Made by a program: the position numbers and the translations under genes
The notes under the pieces: generated by a model
Databases searched by the model: none
The model's input: only the letters and a program-made list of their open reading frames with translations
What the model was told of the DNA's origin: nothing
Assembly: GCA_028820325.1 (NCBI GenBank)
Contig: JAPPJO010000085.1
Location: 36,523 to 97,965, forward strand
DNA: 61,443 nucleotides
Direction of reading: 5' to 3'
Origin: Gammaproteobacteria bacterium
GTDB taxonomy: Bacteria; Gemmatimonadota; Gemmatimonadetes; Longimicrobiales; Gaopeijiaceae
Shown: one piece after another, positions 31,218 to 40,088 of the stretch
How positions within the stretch are numbered: the first letter of the stretch is position 1
How the letters are laid out: each line of letters begins with the position of its first letter

Positions 31218-33080
31218 TCACCGGACTGCGAACGCCAGCAGCAGGTTGCCGGGCATCTGGCCGAACGGAGCGTAGCCGCTGTTGGTGAACAGCATGCCGC
31301 CCGCGATCACCGGACCCGGGCCGTCGATGGCCCCGCCTCTGCCTTGCACGCCGTTGGAGGTCTCCGTGACTTCGGTCGTGTCGAAGTCCCACAGGACCCG
31401 TCCGTCCTCCGCCGCGTAGGCCCGCATGTGTCCGTCCAATCCCCCCGAGAAGACCACGCCCGGAATCGCCGCGGGCGCCGCGGAGAAGGCGCGGAGGCAC
31501 CTTCGCTTGCCTTCGCACGCGTCCTCCGGGGCCGGAACGCTCCAGACGACCTCGCCGGTGATGAGGTCCAGGGCGTACATCCCCGGCGCCGGGGCCAGTT
31601 CGGGATTCAGGTCCGCGACTACCAGGTCCCGGTCCGCGTTGGGCGCTTAGGCGTATCGGCCGTCGGTCGCCATGCCCCAGTGGATTCCTCCGAGCACGCT
31701 TCCCTTGCCTACCCTCGTCGACCAGAGCACCGCCCCCTCGTCATCCGGATCGAGTGCCCAGACCACCCCGGACTTCTGGCCGGCCACGAGGATCTCCCTG
31801 CCGTCGGTCCGCTTGACGAGCATCGGCGACATGCCGAAATCGAAGTCCGGCCCCGGGGGATCGGGACAGTTCTGGCGGGCCGTGGCCGATGTGCAGGCCA
31901 TGGTGAAGGCGTCGTCCGGGGTCGCCTGGAACGACCACGCCAGCTCTCCGGTGTCGATGTCGATCGCGATGATCGCGTCGCTGCTTGCCGTGGTGGGCCG
32001 GGTATAGTTTTCCCCGGTCCCCGCGTAGACGAGTCCGCGTGCCGTATCGATGGTGGGGCTGGACCAGACCGGCGCGCCCGAAGGAGCCCACAGCGGCGTG
32101 CCGATGTCATTTGCTCCCGCTTCCTCCGGGTAGTCGGGAATGACGCGATGATACCACAGGACATCGCCCGTCATCGCGTCGAGAGCGGCCACCGCTCCGG
32201 AGGCGGTGCAGCACTCGTAGCTGGGGTCGCCCGCGACGGCGACTTCCAGTGAGGAGACGGGGACGAAGAGCCGGCCGTCGTGAAGGGCGGGGCTCCCCGT
32301 GGTGTTCGAGGTGGAATGCCAGCCGACCTTGTACCTCCACACGACGGTTCCGGTGGCCACGTCGAGTGCGTAGGCGTTGGTGCGATAGTCGACGAACCAG
32401 GCGGTCTCCCGGCCCCCGGGGCCCTCCCCCGCCAGCACCGCTCCGCGCACGGCGGCGTCCGCCTCGAAGCTCCAGCGCACGCACCCGCTGGCCGCGTCGA
32501 GCGCCAGCACCTCGCCGAACGGCCCGCCCACGAGGACGGCGTCCCCGATGACGGTGGGCCTGGTGCGCACTTCTCCCGCGTCCGGGAAGGCGAAGGCCCA
32601 GCGCAGCTCCAGATCGGGCACGTCATCGGCGCTCAGGCCGGCCAGTTCAGCGGGCTGGAATCCCGTCGCCTCCAGGTTCCCGCCCCATCCCATCGAGACG
32701 ATCGCGTCCAGGCCCAGCTCCTGCCAACCGTGGTCGGCGCACAAGGCCGACTCTGGCAGGAGGTCGCTCGCGTAGGCGCGTCCGGTCAGGTACTCGGCCA
32801 GCCCGATGCGTTGCTCCCGTGTCAGGTCGGCGCCCTCCACCCGCATCACGCCGTCCTCGAGCGAGGCGACGATCGCGCGCGGCGAAAGCCCCCTGAGGAG
32901 CATCGTACCGGGTGTGCGGCTCTCGCCCGCGGCGGTGTGGCAGCCGGCGCAGGCCTCCTCGAACAGTTCCGCCTCGGCCTCGAGACCCGGACGGCCCGCA
33001 TCCTGGGCGCAGGCGGAGATCAAGGCAGCCCAGGCGACCAGGCCGGTCGCGCCGAATCTCGTGAATCCAGGCTGCATCAT
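31218..33080 (-). pseudogene. PQQ-binding beta-propeller dehydrogenase with cytochrome domain, interrupted by an in-frame stop
   Basis: The first part (477 residues) has a lipobox-like LISAC, a cytochrome domain with CAGCH at 44-48, and PQQ propeller blades with repeated motifs (ALDAASGCVRW, ALDVATGTVVWRY, AIDIDTGELAW). A TAA at 31649-31647 ends it within DGRYA. The same frame then continues with no shift through 23 codons into ALDLITGEVVW and another propeller blade, ending at 31218. So one stop codon, for example from TAC or TAT, splits an otherwise intact gene of about 620 codons. It resembles polyvinyl-alcohol-dehydrogenase-type quinoproteins. It could be a true inactivating mutation or an assembly error. 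Confidence 0.8.
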
Positions 33081-33081
33081 G

Positions 33082-34296
33082 CTACCGCCCCGAAATCCTC
33101 CCGTAGGTCAGCGTACGCCAGCCCCACTCGAGCGGGCCATAGCGGTAGCGCCGCAGCACCGGCGGTGACCACCATAGCTCGAGGGCCCACACCCCGAACA
33201 CGACTAGCAGCATCTGCCAGCGCTCGACGCTCCCGAACAGCCCGAACCCGTGCCCGTAGAAGATAGTCGTGCACAGGACGGTCTGCGCGAGGTAGTTGGT
33301 GAACGCCATGCGCCCGGCGGCGGCCAGGCGAGCCTGCAGAGCGGGAAACCAACGGCGGCGGATCGCCAGCATCACGAGACCGACGTAACCCAGGGCCATC
33401 GCCAGGCTTCCCCAGTAGTTGAACTGGAAGCCGAGGAAGAAGGAGCGCTCCCAGCTCCATCCGCCGGCGAAGTTCCACCAGATTCCCGCCGCGACCACGG
33501 GCGTCCCGACTCCGAATCCCAGCAACGCCAGGCGGGTGTAGAAGCTGTCGCGGCGAGTGGCGTCGAGGATTCGCCAGCGGTAGAGCGCCATGCCCAGGAG
33601 CATGACGCCCGCGGCTTTCCACAGCGTGAGGAAAGGGAGGACGGTGGTTTGCATCATCAGGGTATCGGGTACCCGTTGTCCCTGCTGCGCCAGCCAGTCG
33701 CCACGGTACGCGCGCAGGGTGGCCTCGATTTCGGCGGCGGCCGGCGCCCAGGCGGCGGCGATGTCCGCCGTCTCCGCTTCGGGAAGCGCAGGCGCGAGCA
33801 GGCCGACGCTGACGGACAGGAAGCTCGCCACCGACATGACCGCCAGGCCCGTGACCAGCAGGGTCGCGGGTGCGCGGTTCCGCAGCAGGAATACCAGGCA
33901 GCCACACACCGCGTAGGTCACCAGGAAATCTCCCGCCCAGAGCAGGTATCCGTGCGCGAGGCCGATGAGCAGCAGCCAGAACATGCGCCGGTAGTGCAGC
34001 CCGGCGGAACGGCCGCCGCGGGCTTCCGCGCGCTCGGCGAACAGACAGACACCGGCACCGAACAGGAGCGAGAACAGCGTCATGAACTTCTCGTCGACGA
34101 GCAGGTGACTCGCCGCCCAGGCGAACAGGTTGGCACCCGTGAGGTCGCCGTAGGCCGTGGGGTTTGTGTACGCCGCCGACGGCATCGCGAACGACTGGAT
34201 GTTCATCACCAGAATGCCGAGCACGGCAAAGCCGCGCAGGACATCCAGGCTGATGATGCGGTCGCTGGCTGCGACCGGATCGAAACGCTCGGTCAG
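33082..34296 (-). CDS. DUF418-family membrane protein
   Basis: About 404 residues if it starts at CTG 34296, or 380 from GTG 34224. The conserved N-terminal family motif ISLDVLRGFAVLGILVMN lies partly upstream of the GTG, so the longer form is favoured; the CTG overlaps the DoxX stop as CTGA. Ten or so membrane helices follow, with the C-terminal DUF418 region (RMAFTNYLAQTVLCTTIFYG, LELWWSPPVLRRYRYGPLEW). Possibly a transporter or acyltransferase-like protein; the function is not established. The next gene's ATG lies one base past its stop. Confidence 0.82.
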   Translation of the reverse strand: MTERFDPVAASDRIISLDVLRGFAVLGILVMNIQSFAMPSAAYTNPTAYGDLTGANLFAWAASHLLVDEKFMTLFSLLFGAGVCLFAERAEARGGRSAGLHYRRMFWLLLIGLAHGYLLWAGDFLVTYAVCGCLVFLLRNRAPATLLVTGLAVMSVASFLSVSVGLLAPALPEAETADIAAAWAPAAAEIEATLRAYRGDWLAQQGQRVPDTLMMQTTVLPFLTLWKAAGVMLLGMALYRWRILDATRRDSFYTRLALLGFGVGTPVVAAGIWWNFAGGWSWERSFFLGFQFNYWGSLAMALGYVGLVMLAIRRRWFPALQARLAAAGRMAFTNYLAQTVLCTTIFYGHGFGLFGSVERWQMLLVVFGVWALELWWSPPVLRRYRYGPLEWGWRTLTYGRISGR

Positions 34297-34712
34297 CTCC
34301 CGGCCCCGCCCATGCGATGATCGAGCGTCATGTGGTCCTCATCCATCGTGCCCCAGAGCACCGCCGCGCCTGCCGCGATGATGATCGACGGGTAGAAGAG
34401 CACGTTCGCGCCCTCGATGAACCAGCCCCACGGGTCGAGTATCGACCGCCACACGGCCACCGCGGTGACGCCCAGGATGAGGAACATCAACGGGTAGGTG
34501 CGCCTGCGCCAAAGCCCGAGCACGACCAGCACGCCGAGCAGCGTCTGCAGCACGCCGAACACGTTGAGGAAGAGAGCGCTGTTGCCGATCCCGAAGTAGA
34601 ACGAGTCGGCGACCGCCACTCCGTGGTCGACGTTGACGAGCTTGTCCAGCCCCCACATCACCAGCAGCCATCCCGTGCTGATTCTCAGTATGCACAGTCC
34701 CCAACGTTTCAT
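34293..34712 (-). CDS. DoxX-like membrane protein
   Basis: 139 residues with four hydrophobic helices (LRISTGWLLVMWGLDKLV, FLNVFGVLQTLLGVLVVLGL, PLMFLILGVTAVAVW, NVLFYPSIIIAAGAAVLWG). Helix one with Arg and a GLDKL motif, followed by a charged loop, is DoxX-like. The C-terminus is His/Met-rich (DEDHMTLDHRMGG). GGAGGAGG lies upstream of the ATG. It overlaps the DUF418 gene start. Confidence 0.75.
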   Translation of the reverse strand: MKRWGLCILRISTGWLLVMWGLDKLVNVDHGVAVADSFYFGIGNSALFLNVFGVLQTLLGVLVVLGLWRRRTYPLMFLILGVTAVAVWRSILDPWGWFIEGANVLFYPSIIIAAGAAVLWGTMDEDHMTLDHRMGGAGS

Positions 34713-34753
34713 GCCGGCCTCCTCCAGGTGTGGTTTGGTGCGCGGGTCCCGCC

Positions 34754-35245
34754 TCAGAAGCCCTCGTCGGCCGAAGGACCGTACATCCCCGGCACGGGAG
34801 CGTCACACCCGCGCAGGTAGACGGCGAGCTGGGCCCGGTGGTGCACGATGTGGTTCATGACGAAGAAGCGGAACACCATCCCCTTCGGCATGGTGAAGTG
34901 GACGGTGTCGCCGGAACGGAGCGTCCACATTTCCTGAAAAGTCTCCGCCGAGGCGGCCTCGAGGGCCTCGCGCGCGTCGGCGATGGTCGCGTCGTATGCC
35001 GCCACGATCTCGGCGGTGCTTGCGAACTGCTGCGCCTCCCAGGGCTGGGACAGGTCGATCTCGTCCTGCTCGAAGGTGGGCCGGGTCCAGCCGCCCACCG
35101 TGGCAACGTGGGTCGCGAGTTCGCGCATCGTCCAGGACTTCTCATGGGGGCGGTACTCGAGATGCTCGTCGGGTATGGCCTCGAGCATCCGGCGCGTGTT
35201 CTGGCTCTCGTGATCGAATTCCGGGAGAAGCATGGCTCCTTGCAT
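34754..35245 (-). CDS. DinB-family protein
   Basis: 163 residues. A four-helix-bundle DinB/YfiT-like fold with its expected metal-site histidines: one in LATHVATVGGW and two in MNHIVHHRAQL. Substrate unknown; relatives include thiol-S-transferases. A second in-frame ATG four codons later (MLLPEFDHES) fits the family N-terminus better, but the first ATG has the better-spaced AGGA. First gene of the minus-strand operon or just upstream of it (41 bases to DoxX). Confidence 0.85.
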   Translation of the reverse strand: MQGAMLLPEFDHESQNTRRMLEAIPDEHLEYRPHEKSWTMRELATHVATVGGWTRPTFEQDEIDLSQPWEAQQFASTAEIVAAYDATIADAREALEAASAETFQEMWTLRSGDTVHFTMPKGMVFRFFVMNHIVHHRAQLAVYLRGCDAPVPGMYGPSADEGF

Positions 35246-35436
35246 GTCGGCGTGTCCTGTGCGAGGGTCTGGGAGGAACGCGAAAAGGCAGGAACCAATC
35301 TAGCGAGCGCGGATCGACCGTGGGAAGCCATCGACCCACCGAACCTCCCGGGCGGGAACAGGGGAGCGACGGGAACGGCGTATCCTCGAATCCGGCAGGG
35401 GGCCGCGGCGCCCGCCCGCCGCTGGAGGCGGACGCG

Positions 35437-35811
35437 ATGACGATCTCGGTTCGTCCCGAGTACGCGACCCGCTACTCCGATCCCCGCGTCCACCAGTACG
35501 TCTTCACCTACGACGTCACGATCAGGAACGTGGGCGGCGAGGCGGCGCAGCTGCTCTGGCGCCACTGGCTGATTCACGATCCCGTGGCGGGCGACCACGA
35601 AGTCGAAGGGGAGGGCGTGGTGGGCGAGTTCCCAGTGCTGCGGCCGGGCGAGGCGCACCGCTACCAGAGCTTCTGCGTACTCCGCGGTCCGAATGGCCAC
35701 ATGGAGGGATTCTACCACTTCCGGCGGGGGGACGGCTCCCTGTTCCGCGCTCCGATCCCGCGCTTCCACTTCCGTGCCCCGCCCGAGGTGGCGGGCACCG
35801 TGTTCAACTAG
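35437..35811 (+). CDS. apaG: ApaG domain protein
   Basis: 124 residues, full length for ApaG, a small fibronectin-III-like beta sandwich. Signatures are YVFTYDVTIRNVG, the WLIHDPVAGDHEVEGEGVVGEF-type strand (conserved WxI-D and GEGVVG), and YQSFCVLRGPNGHMEGFYHF. In Salmonella, ApaG (CorD) is linked to cobalt and magnesium efflux; the mechanism is unclear. TGGAGG precedes the ATG. The 191 bases between this gene and the divergent DinB gene show no clear signal. Convergent with the aminotransferase gene, stops overlapping by four bases. Confidence 0.93.
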   Translation: MTISVRPEYATRYSDPRVHQYVFTYDVTIRNVGGEAAQLLWRHWLIHDPVAGDHEVEGEGVVGEFPVLRPGEAHRYQSFCVLRGPNGHMEGFYHFRRGDGSLFRAPIPRFHFRAPPEVAGTVFN

Positions 35812-36971
35812 GAAGGCAGCACCGATCGCAGCGCATCCCAGAGCGCCGCCACGTCCGCTTCGTCGTTGTAGACGTGGGGCGAGATGCGGAGCGCCGTCCC
35901 GCGCAGCGAGACGTGCACGTTGCGCGCTGCCAGCGCCTCGCTCACCGCTCGCGGGTCGAGGCCGGCGGGAGCATGCAGCCCGAAGAGGTGGGGGGCGCGC
36001 CAGGGTCCATCCTCGACCCCGAATCCGGCTTCTCCCGCGCGCTCGACCAGCTCGGCCGTGAGATTCCCGCAGTACTCGGCGATGCGGGCGGGCGTCCACT
36101 CGAGCACGAGCTCGAGCGCGGCATTCATCATCGGCACCAGGATGAAGTTGCTGCGCTCGCCGACGTCGTAGCGGGTCGCACCGGGCTCGTAGCTGTCGGG
36201 GTAGTTGCCCGCCAGGCCGGCGAAGTCGCGGCTGCCTTCGCGGCCGATCCACGTCTCTTCCAGGGGGACGCCGTCCAGAAGGCGCGGGCCGAAGTAGGCC
36301 AGGCCGATGGAATAGGGCCCCATCAGCCACTTGTAGCCGGAGCAGATGAGTGCGTCGGGCCGGATGCGGGCCACGTCGAACTCCATTGCGCCCACCGACT
36401 GCGTGCCGTCGATGATGAGGTACGCTCCGACTTCCCGGGCGCGCGCGGCAATGGCGTCGATGTCGAAGAGGGTTCCGTCGGTCCAGTGGACGGCGCCCAT
36501 GGTGACGACCGCGGTATCGGTATCGATGGCCTCGAGGATGCGGGTGCTCCAGCGCTCGCCGCAGCCGGGGCCGGGGCGCGCATCCGTCACCCGCAACTCG
36601 GCCCCGCGCTCGCGGGCGAGCCGTCGCCAACTGTGCACGTTGCCGGGAAACTGGCGCGCGGTGAGCACGATGTTGGAGCCACGCGCCACGTCGATGTTGC
36701 GGGCGCAGGTCGCTACTCCATAGGAAGCCGCCGGGATGATGGCGATGTTGTCGGCGGGAGCGTTGACGAGGCGGCCGAAACGGCGGCGGAGTTCGTCGCA
36801 GGGGTCGAAGAAGTCGGCGGGCCCGATCCCGCTGGGTGCGCACTTGGCGCGGATGCCCTCGATACCGGCTTCCTCCACCATGCGCGCGAGCGGGCTCAGG
36901 TATGCGCAGTTGATGTAGCGGATGTCGGGATCGAGGGAGAAGGCGGACTTCTGGCAGGTGAGTGGGATCAT
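35808..36971 (-). CDS. Class V aminotransferase-fold PLP enzyme
   Basis: 387 residues from ATG 36971. The cofactor Lys is in ICSGYKWLMGPYS and the PLP-phosphate and Asp region in LIIDGTQSVGAMEF. Layout is that of the kynureninase/cysteine-desulfurase/isopenicillin-epimerase group. An IscS-type catalytic Cys loop is not evident, so sulfur mobilisation is unlikely. A Cys-rich N-terminus is present (CQKSAF, INCAYLS, RAKCAPSG). Substrate unknown. It is divergent from a secreted D-aminoacylase, and an epimerase or lyase acting on amino-acid derivatives is plausible. Confidence 0.85.
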   Translation of the reverse strand: MIPLTCQKSAFSLDPDIRYINCAYLSPLARMVEEAGIEGIRAKCAPSGIGPADFFDPCDELRRRFGRLVNAPADNIAIIPAASYGVATCARNIDVARGSNIVLTARQFPGNVHSWRRLARERGAELRVTDARPGPGCGERWSTRILEAIDTDTAVVTMGAVHWTDGTLFDIDAIAARAREVGAYLIIDGTQSVGAMEFDVARIRPDALICSGYKWLMGPYSIGLAYFGPRLLDGVPLEETWIGREGSRDFAGLAGNYPDSYEPGATRYDVGERSNFILVPMMNAALELVLEWTPARIAEYCGNLTAELVERAGEAGFGVEDGPWRAPHLFGLHAPAGLDPRAVSEALAARNVHVSLRGTALRISPHVYNDEADVAALWDALRSVLPS

Positions 36972-37138
36972 GGGGCGTGCGCGTGTGTCACCGGGTGTTC
37001 CGGGGGCTGTCGGCCGGCGGACATTGCCGGTCCTGGTTGGGGGCCACCAATTGTAAGGCACGCCGGGCGGTCGGCATACGCCCGGCCCGGAATGCCCCCA
37101 GGGCCCTGACACCTCGCCCACAGGCCAAGGCTCGACCC

Positions 37139-38812
37139 ATGAACATCGCGCGCGCTTCGCTGGTCCTCACCTTCATCCTTCTGCTGACCACTCCACCAAG
37201 GGCATCGGCGCAAACCGACCCGGGCCCCTACGACATCCTGATCACCGGCGGACGCATTGTGGATGGCACCGGCAACCCGTGGTTCTCCGGAGACGTGGCC
37301 ATCCGCGACGACCGCATCGTGGCGGTGGGACACCTTGGCGATGCTGACGCAGCCAGGGTTATCGACGCCACCGGACTCGTCGTAGCGCCCGGGTTTATCG
37401 ACCTGCACACCCACTCGGACGGGCGCCTGCTGAACGACGGCACGGCGCAGAGCAAGGTGCGGCAGGGCGTGACGCTGGACGTTGCCGGCGAGTCGAGCAG
37501 CCAGGCGCCGCGCGACGGCATGGACACCTCCGGCGGCGGAGGCTGGACCACCTTCACCGGGTATTTCCAGCGACTCGAGGAAGGCGGCATCTCGATGAAC
37601 CTCATTTCCCACGTCTCCTACCATCAGATACGCCGCGTGGTGAAGGGCTTCGACGAGAGCCCGGCGAACCCCGCCGAGCTGGAGCGCATGAAGGAGCTTA
37701 CCGCCCGGTCGATGGAGGAAGGCGCCTGGGGCCTCGTCACCCGCTTCGGCAGCGGCGGCCCCCGCCATCCCGAGGAGGTGCTGGAGCTGGCCCGGATCGT
37801 GGCGTCGTACGGGGGCAACTATACCTCGCATCACGGCAGCGAGGGCTACCAGCAGGAGCGGGAGATCGACTTCGCCATCCGCGTGGCCGAGGAAATCGGC
37901 ATCCCGGTGCACCTGTTCCACTTCAAGATCCGGGCGCGGAACAACTGGGGCACCATCGATCGCAACATCGGTCAGATCGCCCAGGCTCGCGCCCGGGGTC
38001 TCGACATCACGGCGAACCAGTACCCGTACACGGCGATGTTCCACGGGTGGAGCTCCTTCTTTCCGCTGTGGGTCCGGGAGGACGGACCCGACGCGTTCGC
38101 CCGCCGGCTGCGCGACGACTCTCTCAGGGAGAGGATCAAGAGCGACCCCGACTTCATCGCCTGGGCGGAAGAGCACGGCTGGTGGGAGGGCATCGTGCTC
38201 GCACGGGCCAGCCTGCCCGAGGTTCGCCGCTACGAGGGCATGCGCGTGGCCGAAATCGCGGAGGAGCTGGGCGTGGACGACCCCGCCGACGTGGTGATCG
38301 ACCTGATGGCGGCCGAAGGCGGCAGCATCAGCGGCATCTTCCACACCATGTCGGAGGAGGATGTGCGCCGCATCATGCGCCAGCCCTGGGTGGCGCACGC
38401 CAGCGACGGATCCGCCATCAACCTGGATGCCCCCGGCGTCCCCCATCCACGCAACTACGGAACCGTTCCACGGGTGCTCGGGCACTACGTTCGCGACGAG
38501 GGCGTGCTCGAACTGGAGGATGCCGTCCGCAAGATGACGTCGCTGCCGGCGCAGATCCTGGGGATTTCCGACCGCGGGCAGGTGCGGGCGGGCTTCGTCG
38601 CCGACGTCGCCCTGTTCGACCCGGACGGCATCGCCGAGACGAACTCGTTCGAGAACCCGAAGTCCTATCCCGTGGGGATTCCCTACGTGATCGTCAACGG
38701 CACCCTGGTGATCGACGGGGGCGAGCACACCGGCGCCCGGCCGGGAAGGGCTGTTCGCGGGCCTGGCTTCCGGCCGGCGGGGCCGGTGAGCGACGGGGCG
38801 GTCGGGTACTAA
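37139..38812 (+). CDS. Secreted N-acyl-D-amino-acid deacylase
   Basis: 557 residues. Signal peptide LVLTFILLLTTPPRASAQ. D-aminoacylase signatures: DGTGNPWFSGDVAIRDDRIV, the metal pair in GFIDLHTHSDG, GVTLDVAGESS, the second-metal histidines in NYTSHHGSEG, the Lys in HLFHFKIRARNNW, the catalytic Asp in VAHASDGSAI, and the C-terminal GQVRAGFVADVALFDP. It hydrolyses N-acyl-D-amino acids to free D-amino acids in the family. The 167 bases to the divergent aminotransferase show no clear promoter. It is the second D-aminoacylase of the window and the more canonical one. Confidence 0.9.
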   Translation: MNIARASLVLTFILLLTTPPRASAQTDPGPYDILITGGRIVDGTGNPWFSGDVAIRDDRIVAVGHLGDADAARVIDATGLVVAPGFIDLHTHSDGRLLNDGTAQSKVRQGVTLDVAGESSSQAPRDGMDTSGGGGWTTFTGYFQRLEEGGISMNLISHVSYHQIRRVVKGFDESPANPAELERMKELTARSMEEGAWGLVTRFGSGGPRHPEEVLELARIVASYGGNYTSHHGSEGYQQEREIDFAIRVAEEIGIPVHLFHFKIRARNNWGTIDRNIGQIAQARARGLDITANQYPYTAMFHGWSSFFPLWVREDGPDAFARRLRDDSLRERIKSDPDFIAWAEEHGWWEGIVLARASLPEVRRYEGMRVAEIAEELGVDDPADVVIDLMAAEGGSISGIFHTMSEEDVRRIMRQPWVAHASDGSAINLDAPGVPHPRNYGTVPRVLGHYVRDEGVLELEDAVRKMTSLPAQILGISDRGQVRAGFVADVALFDPDGIAETNSFENPKSYPVGIPYVIVNGTLVIDGGEHTGARPGRAVRGPGFRPAGPVSDGAVGY

Positions 38813-38851
38813 GCGTAGTTGTCATTTGGTGTGATCAGATGTAAACTACGC
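38813..38851. promoter_or_regulatory. Inverted repeat at the start of DUF4143 ATPase gene 1
   Basis: GCGTAGTT (38813-38820) and AACTACGC (38844-38851) are perfect eight-base arms 23 bases apart, flanking the proposed promoter and ending two bases before the ATG. A likely operator, possibly autoregulatory. Confidence 0.5.
38819..38847 (+). promoter_or_regulatory. Leaderless promoter of DUF4143 ATPase gene 1
   Basis: TTGTCA (38819-38824), a 17-base spacer, and TAAACT (38842-38847). The ATG at 38854 is seven bases past the -10, where the transcript would begin, and no ribosome site is present; the mRNA is probably leaderless. Confidence 0.5.
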
Positions 38852-38853
38852 CT

Positions 38854-39990
38854 ATGATTGGGCGTCGCCTGTGGCTTACGCGAATCCGAGACGCATGGTC
38901 GGAGAGACCTGTCGTCTGGTTGTCGGGTGTGAGGCGGGTCGGCAAGACCTCGCTTGTCCGGATGGTGCCGGACGTGGTCTACCTGAACTGCGATCTGCCT
39001 TCCACCAGGCGTGCTCTGGATGACCCGGAGCTCTTCCTCGGAGGCCAGAAACCGGGTACGTCGCTTGCGTTCGATGAAGTGCATCGCATCGCCGATCCCA
39101 GCCTGCTGCTCAAGATCGCCGCGGACGAGTACCCGGAGCTTCGAATCCTGGCGACCGGTTCGTCGACGCTCGCCGCGACCGGGAAGTTCCGGGACTCGCT
39201 GACCGGGCGCAAACGGGCCATCTACCTGTGTCCGGTGCTCTGGGAAGAGTGCGAAGAGCCGTTTGGAATCGCGGACCTCGACCGACGGCTGCTGCACGGT
39301 GGACTGCCGGAGTCGTTGCTGAGCCGGAGGAAATCGCCGCACGCGTTCGCCGAATGGATCGACAGCTTCTACGCCAGGGACATTCTCGAACTCTTCAACG
39401 TCCGCAATCGCCAGGGGTTTCTGTCGCTGTTCCGCCTGCTGCTCAGGTGGAGCGCCGGTCAGGTCGACTACAGCCGGCTTTCACGGCTGACGGAACTGAG
39501 CCGACCGACGGTCAAGTCCTACATCGAGGCCCTGGAGATCGCCCATGCCGTCCATCTTCTGCGACCGTTCCGGGGTGGGGGTGGAGGCGAGATCGTGAGC
39601 AGGCCGAAGTGTTACGCGTTCGATACCGGATTCGTCACCTTCGAGAAGGGCTGGACCCGCATCCGCGAAGACGACCGCGGGCTGCTCTGGGAGCATCTGG
39701 TGCTGGATACCCTCCGGTTCCGTCACCTCGACGAGAACATCTTCTACTGGCGCGACAAGGCGGGACGCGAGGTCGACTTCGTGGTGCGTGGGCAGGAGGG
39801 GCGGCTGGATACGTTCGATTGCAAGATCGATCCGGACGAGGTCGACGTTCGAGCGGCGAGAGCGTTCCGGAGTCGGTACCCCCGGGGGCGGGATTACGTC
39901 GTGGTTCCGGTCGTGAAGCGGCCGTACCGGATCCGGCGGGGCGGGCGGGAGTTCGTGGTGTGCGGGACGAGGGGATTGCCGATTGAGTAG
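38854..39990 (+). CDS. AAA_14/DUF4143 ATPase, copy 1
   Basis: 378 residues. N-terminal AAA domain with Walker A GVRRVGKTSLV (about 25-35), Walker B LAFDEVHRI and sensor LATGSSTL. A winged-helix-like middle (YSRLSRLTELSRPTVKSYIEALE) is followed by the DUF4143 nuclease-like fold: FDTGFVTFEKG, WEHLVLDTLR, FYWRDKAGREVDFVV and FDCKIDPDE. The last set resembles a PD-(D/E)xK core (D, then Cys-Lys). Such ATPases are patchily distributed and often horizontally moved; function unknown. The gene is less GC-rich than its neighbours. Confidence 0.85.
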   Translation: MIGRRLWLTRIRDAWSERPVVWLSGVRRVGKTSLVRMVPDVVYLNCDLPSTRRALDDPELFLGGQKPGTSLAFDEVHRIADPSLLLKIAADEYPELRILATGSSTLAATGKFRDSLTGRKRAIYLCPVLWEECEEPFGIADLDRRLLHGGLPESLLSRRKSPHAFAEWIDSFYARDILELFNVRNRQGFLSLFRLLLRWSAGQVDYSRLSRLTELSRPTVKSYIEALEIAHAVHLLRPFRGGGGGEIVSRPKCYAFDTGFVTFEKGWTRIREDDRGLLWEHLVLDTLRFRHLDENIFYWRDKAGREVDFVVRGQEGRLDTFDCKIDPDEVDVRAARAFRSRYPRGRDYVVVPVVKRPYRIRRGGREFVVCGTRGLPIE

Positions 39991-40054
39991 CTCGCTTCAA
40001 GGGTCTGGCCACGCGCTTCTCCATCTTGCGTGGCAACCAATTCGTAGTACGATA

Positions 40055-40075
40055 CTGTTTGGTATCACCAAACAG
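40055..40075. promoter_or_regulatory. Palindromic operator upstream of DUF4143 ATPase gene 2
   Basis: CTGTTTGGT (40055-40063) and ACCAAACAG (40067-40075), perfect nine-base arms with a 3-base spacer, 13 bases before the ATG. A weak promoter (TTGCGT 40026, 16-base spacer, TACGAT 40048-40053) ends just upstream, so a bound protein would cover the transcription start. TTTGGT is shared with the gene 1 control region. Confidence 0.55.
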
Positions 40076-40088
40076 GAACGCGTTTCCG

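Noticed and set aside
34855..36843. Long open frame on the minus strand (about 660 codons) across DinB, ApaG and the aminotransferase
   Set aside because: Arg/Pro/Ala-rich sequence with no domain, antisense or out of frame to three recognisable genes; a by-product of high GC.
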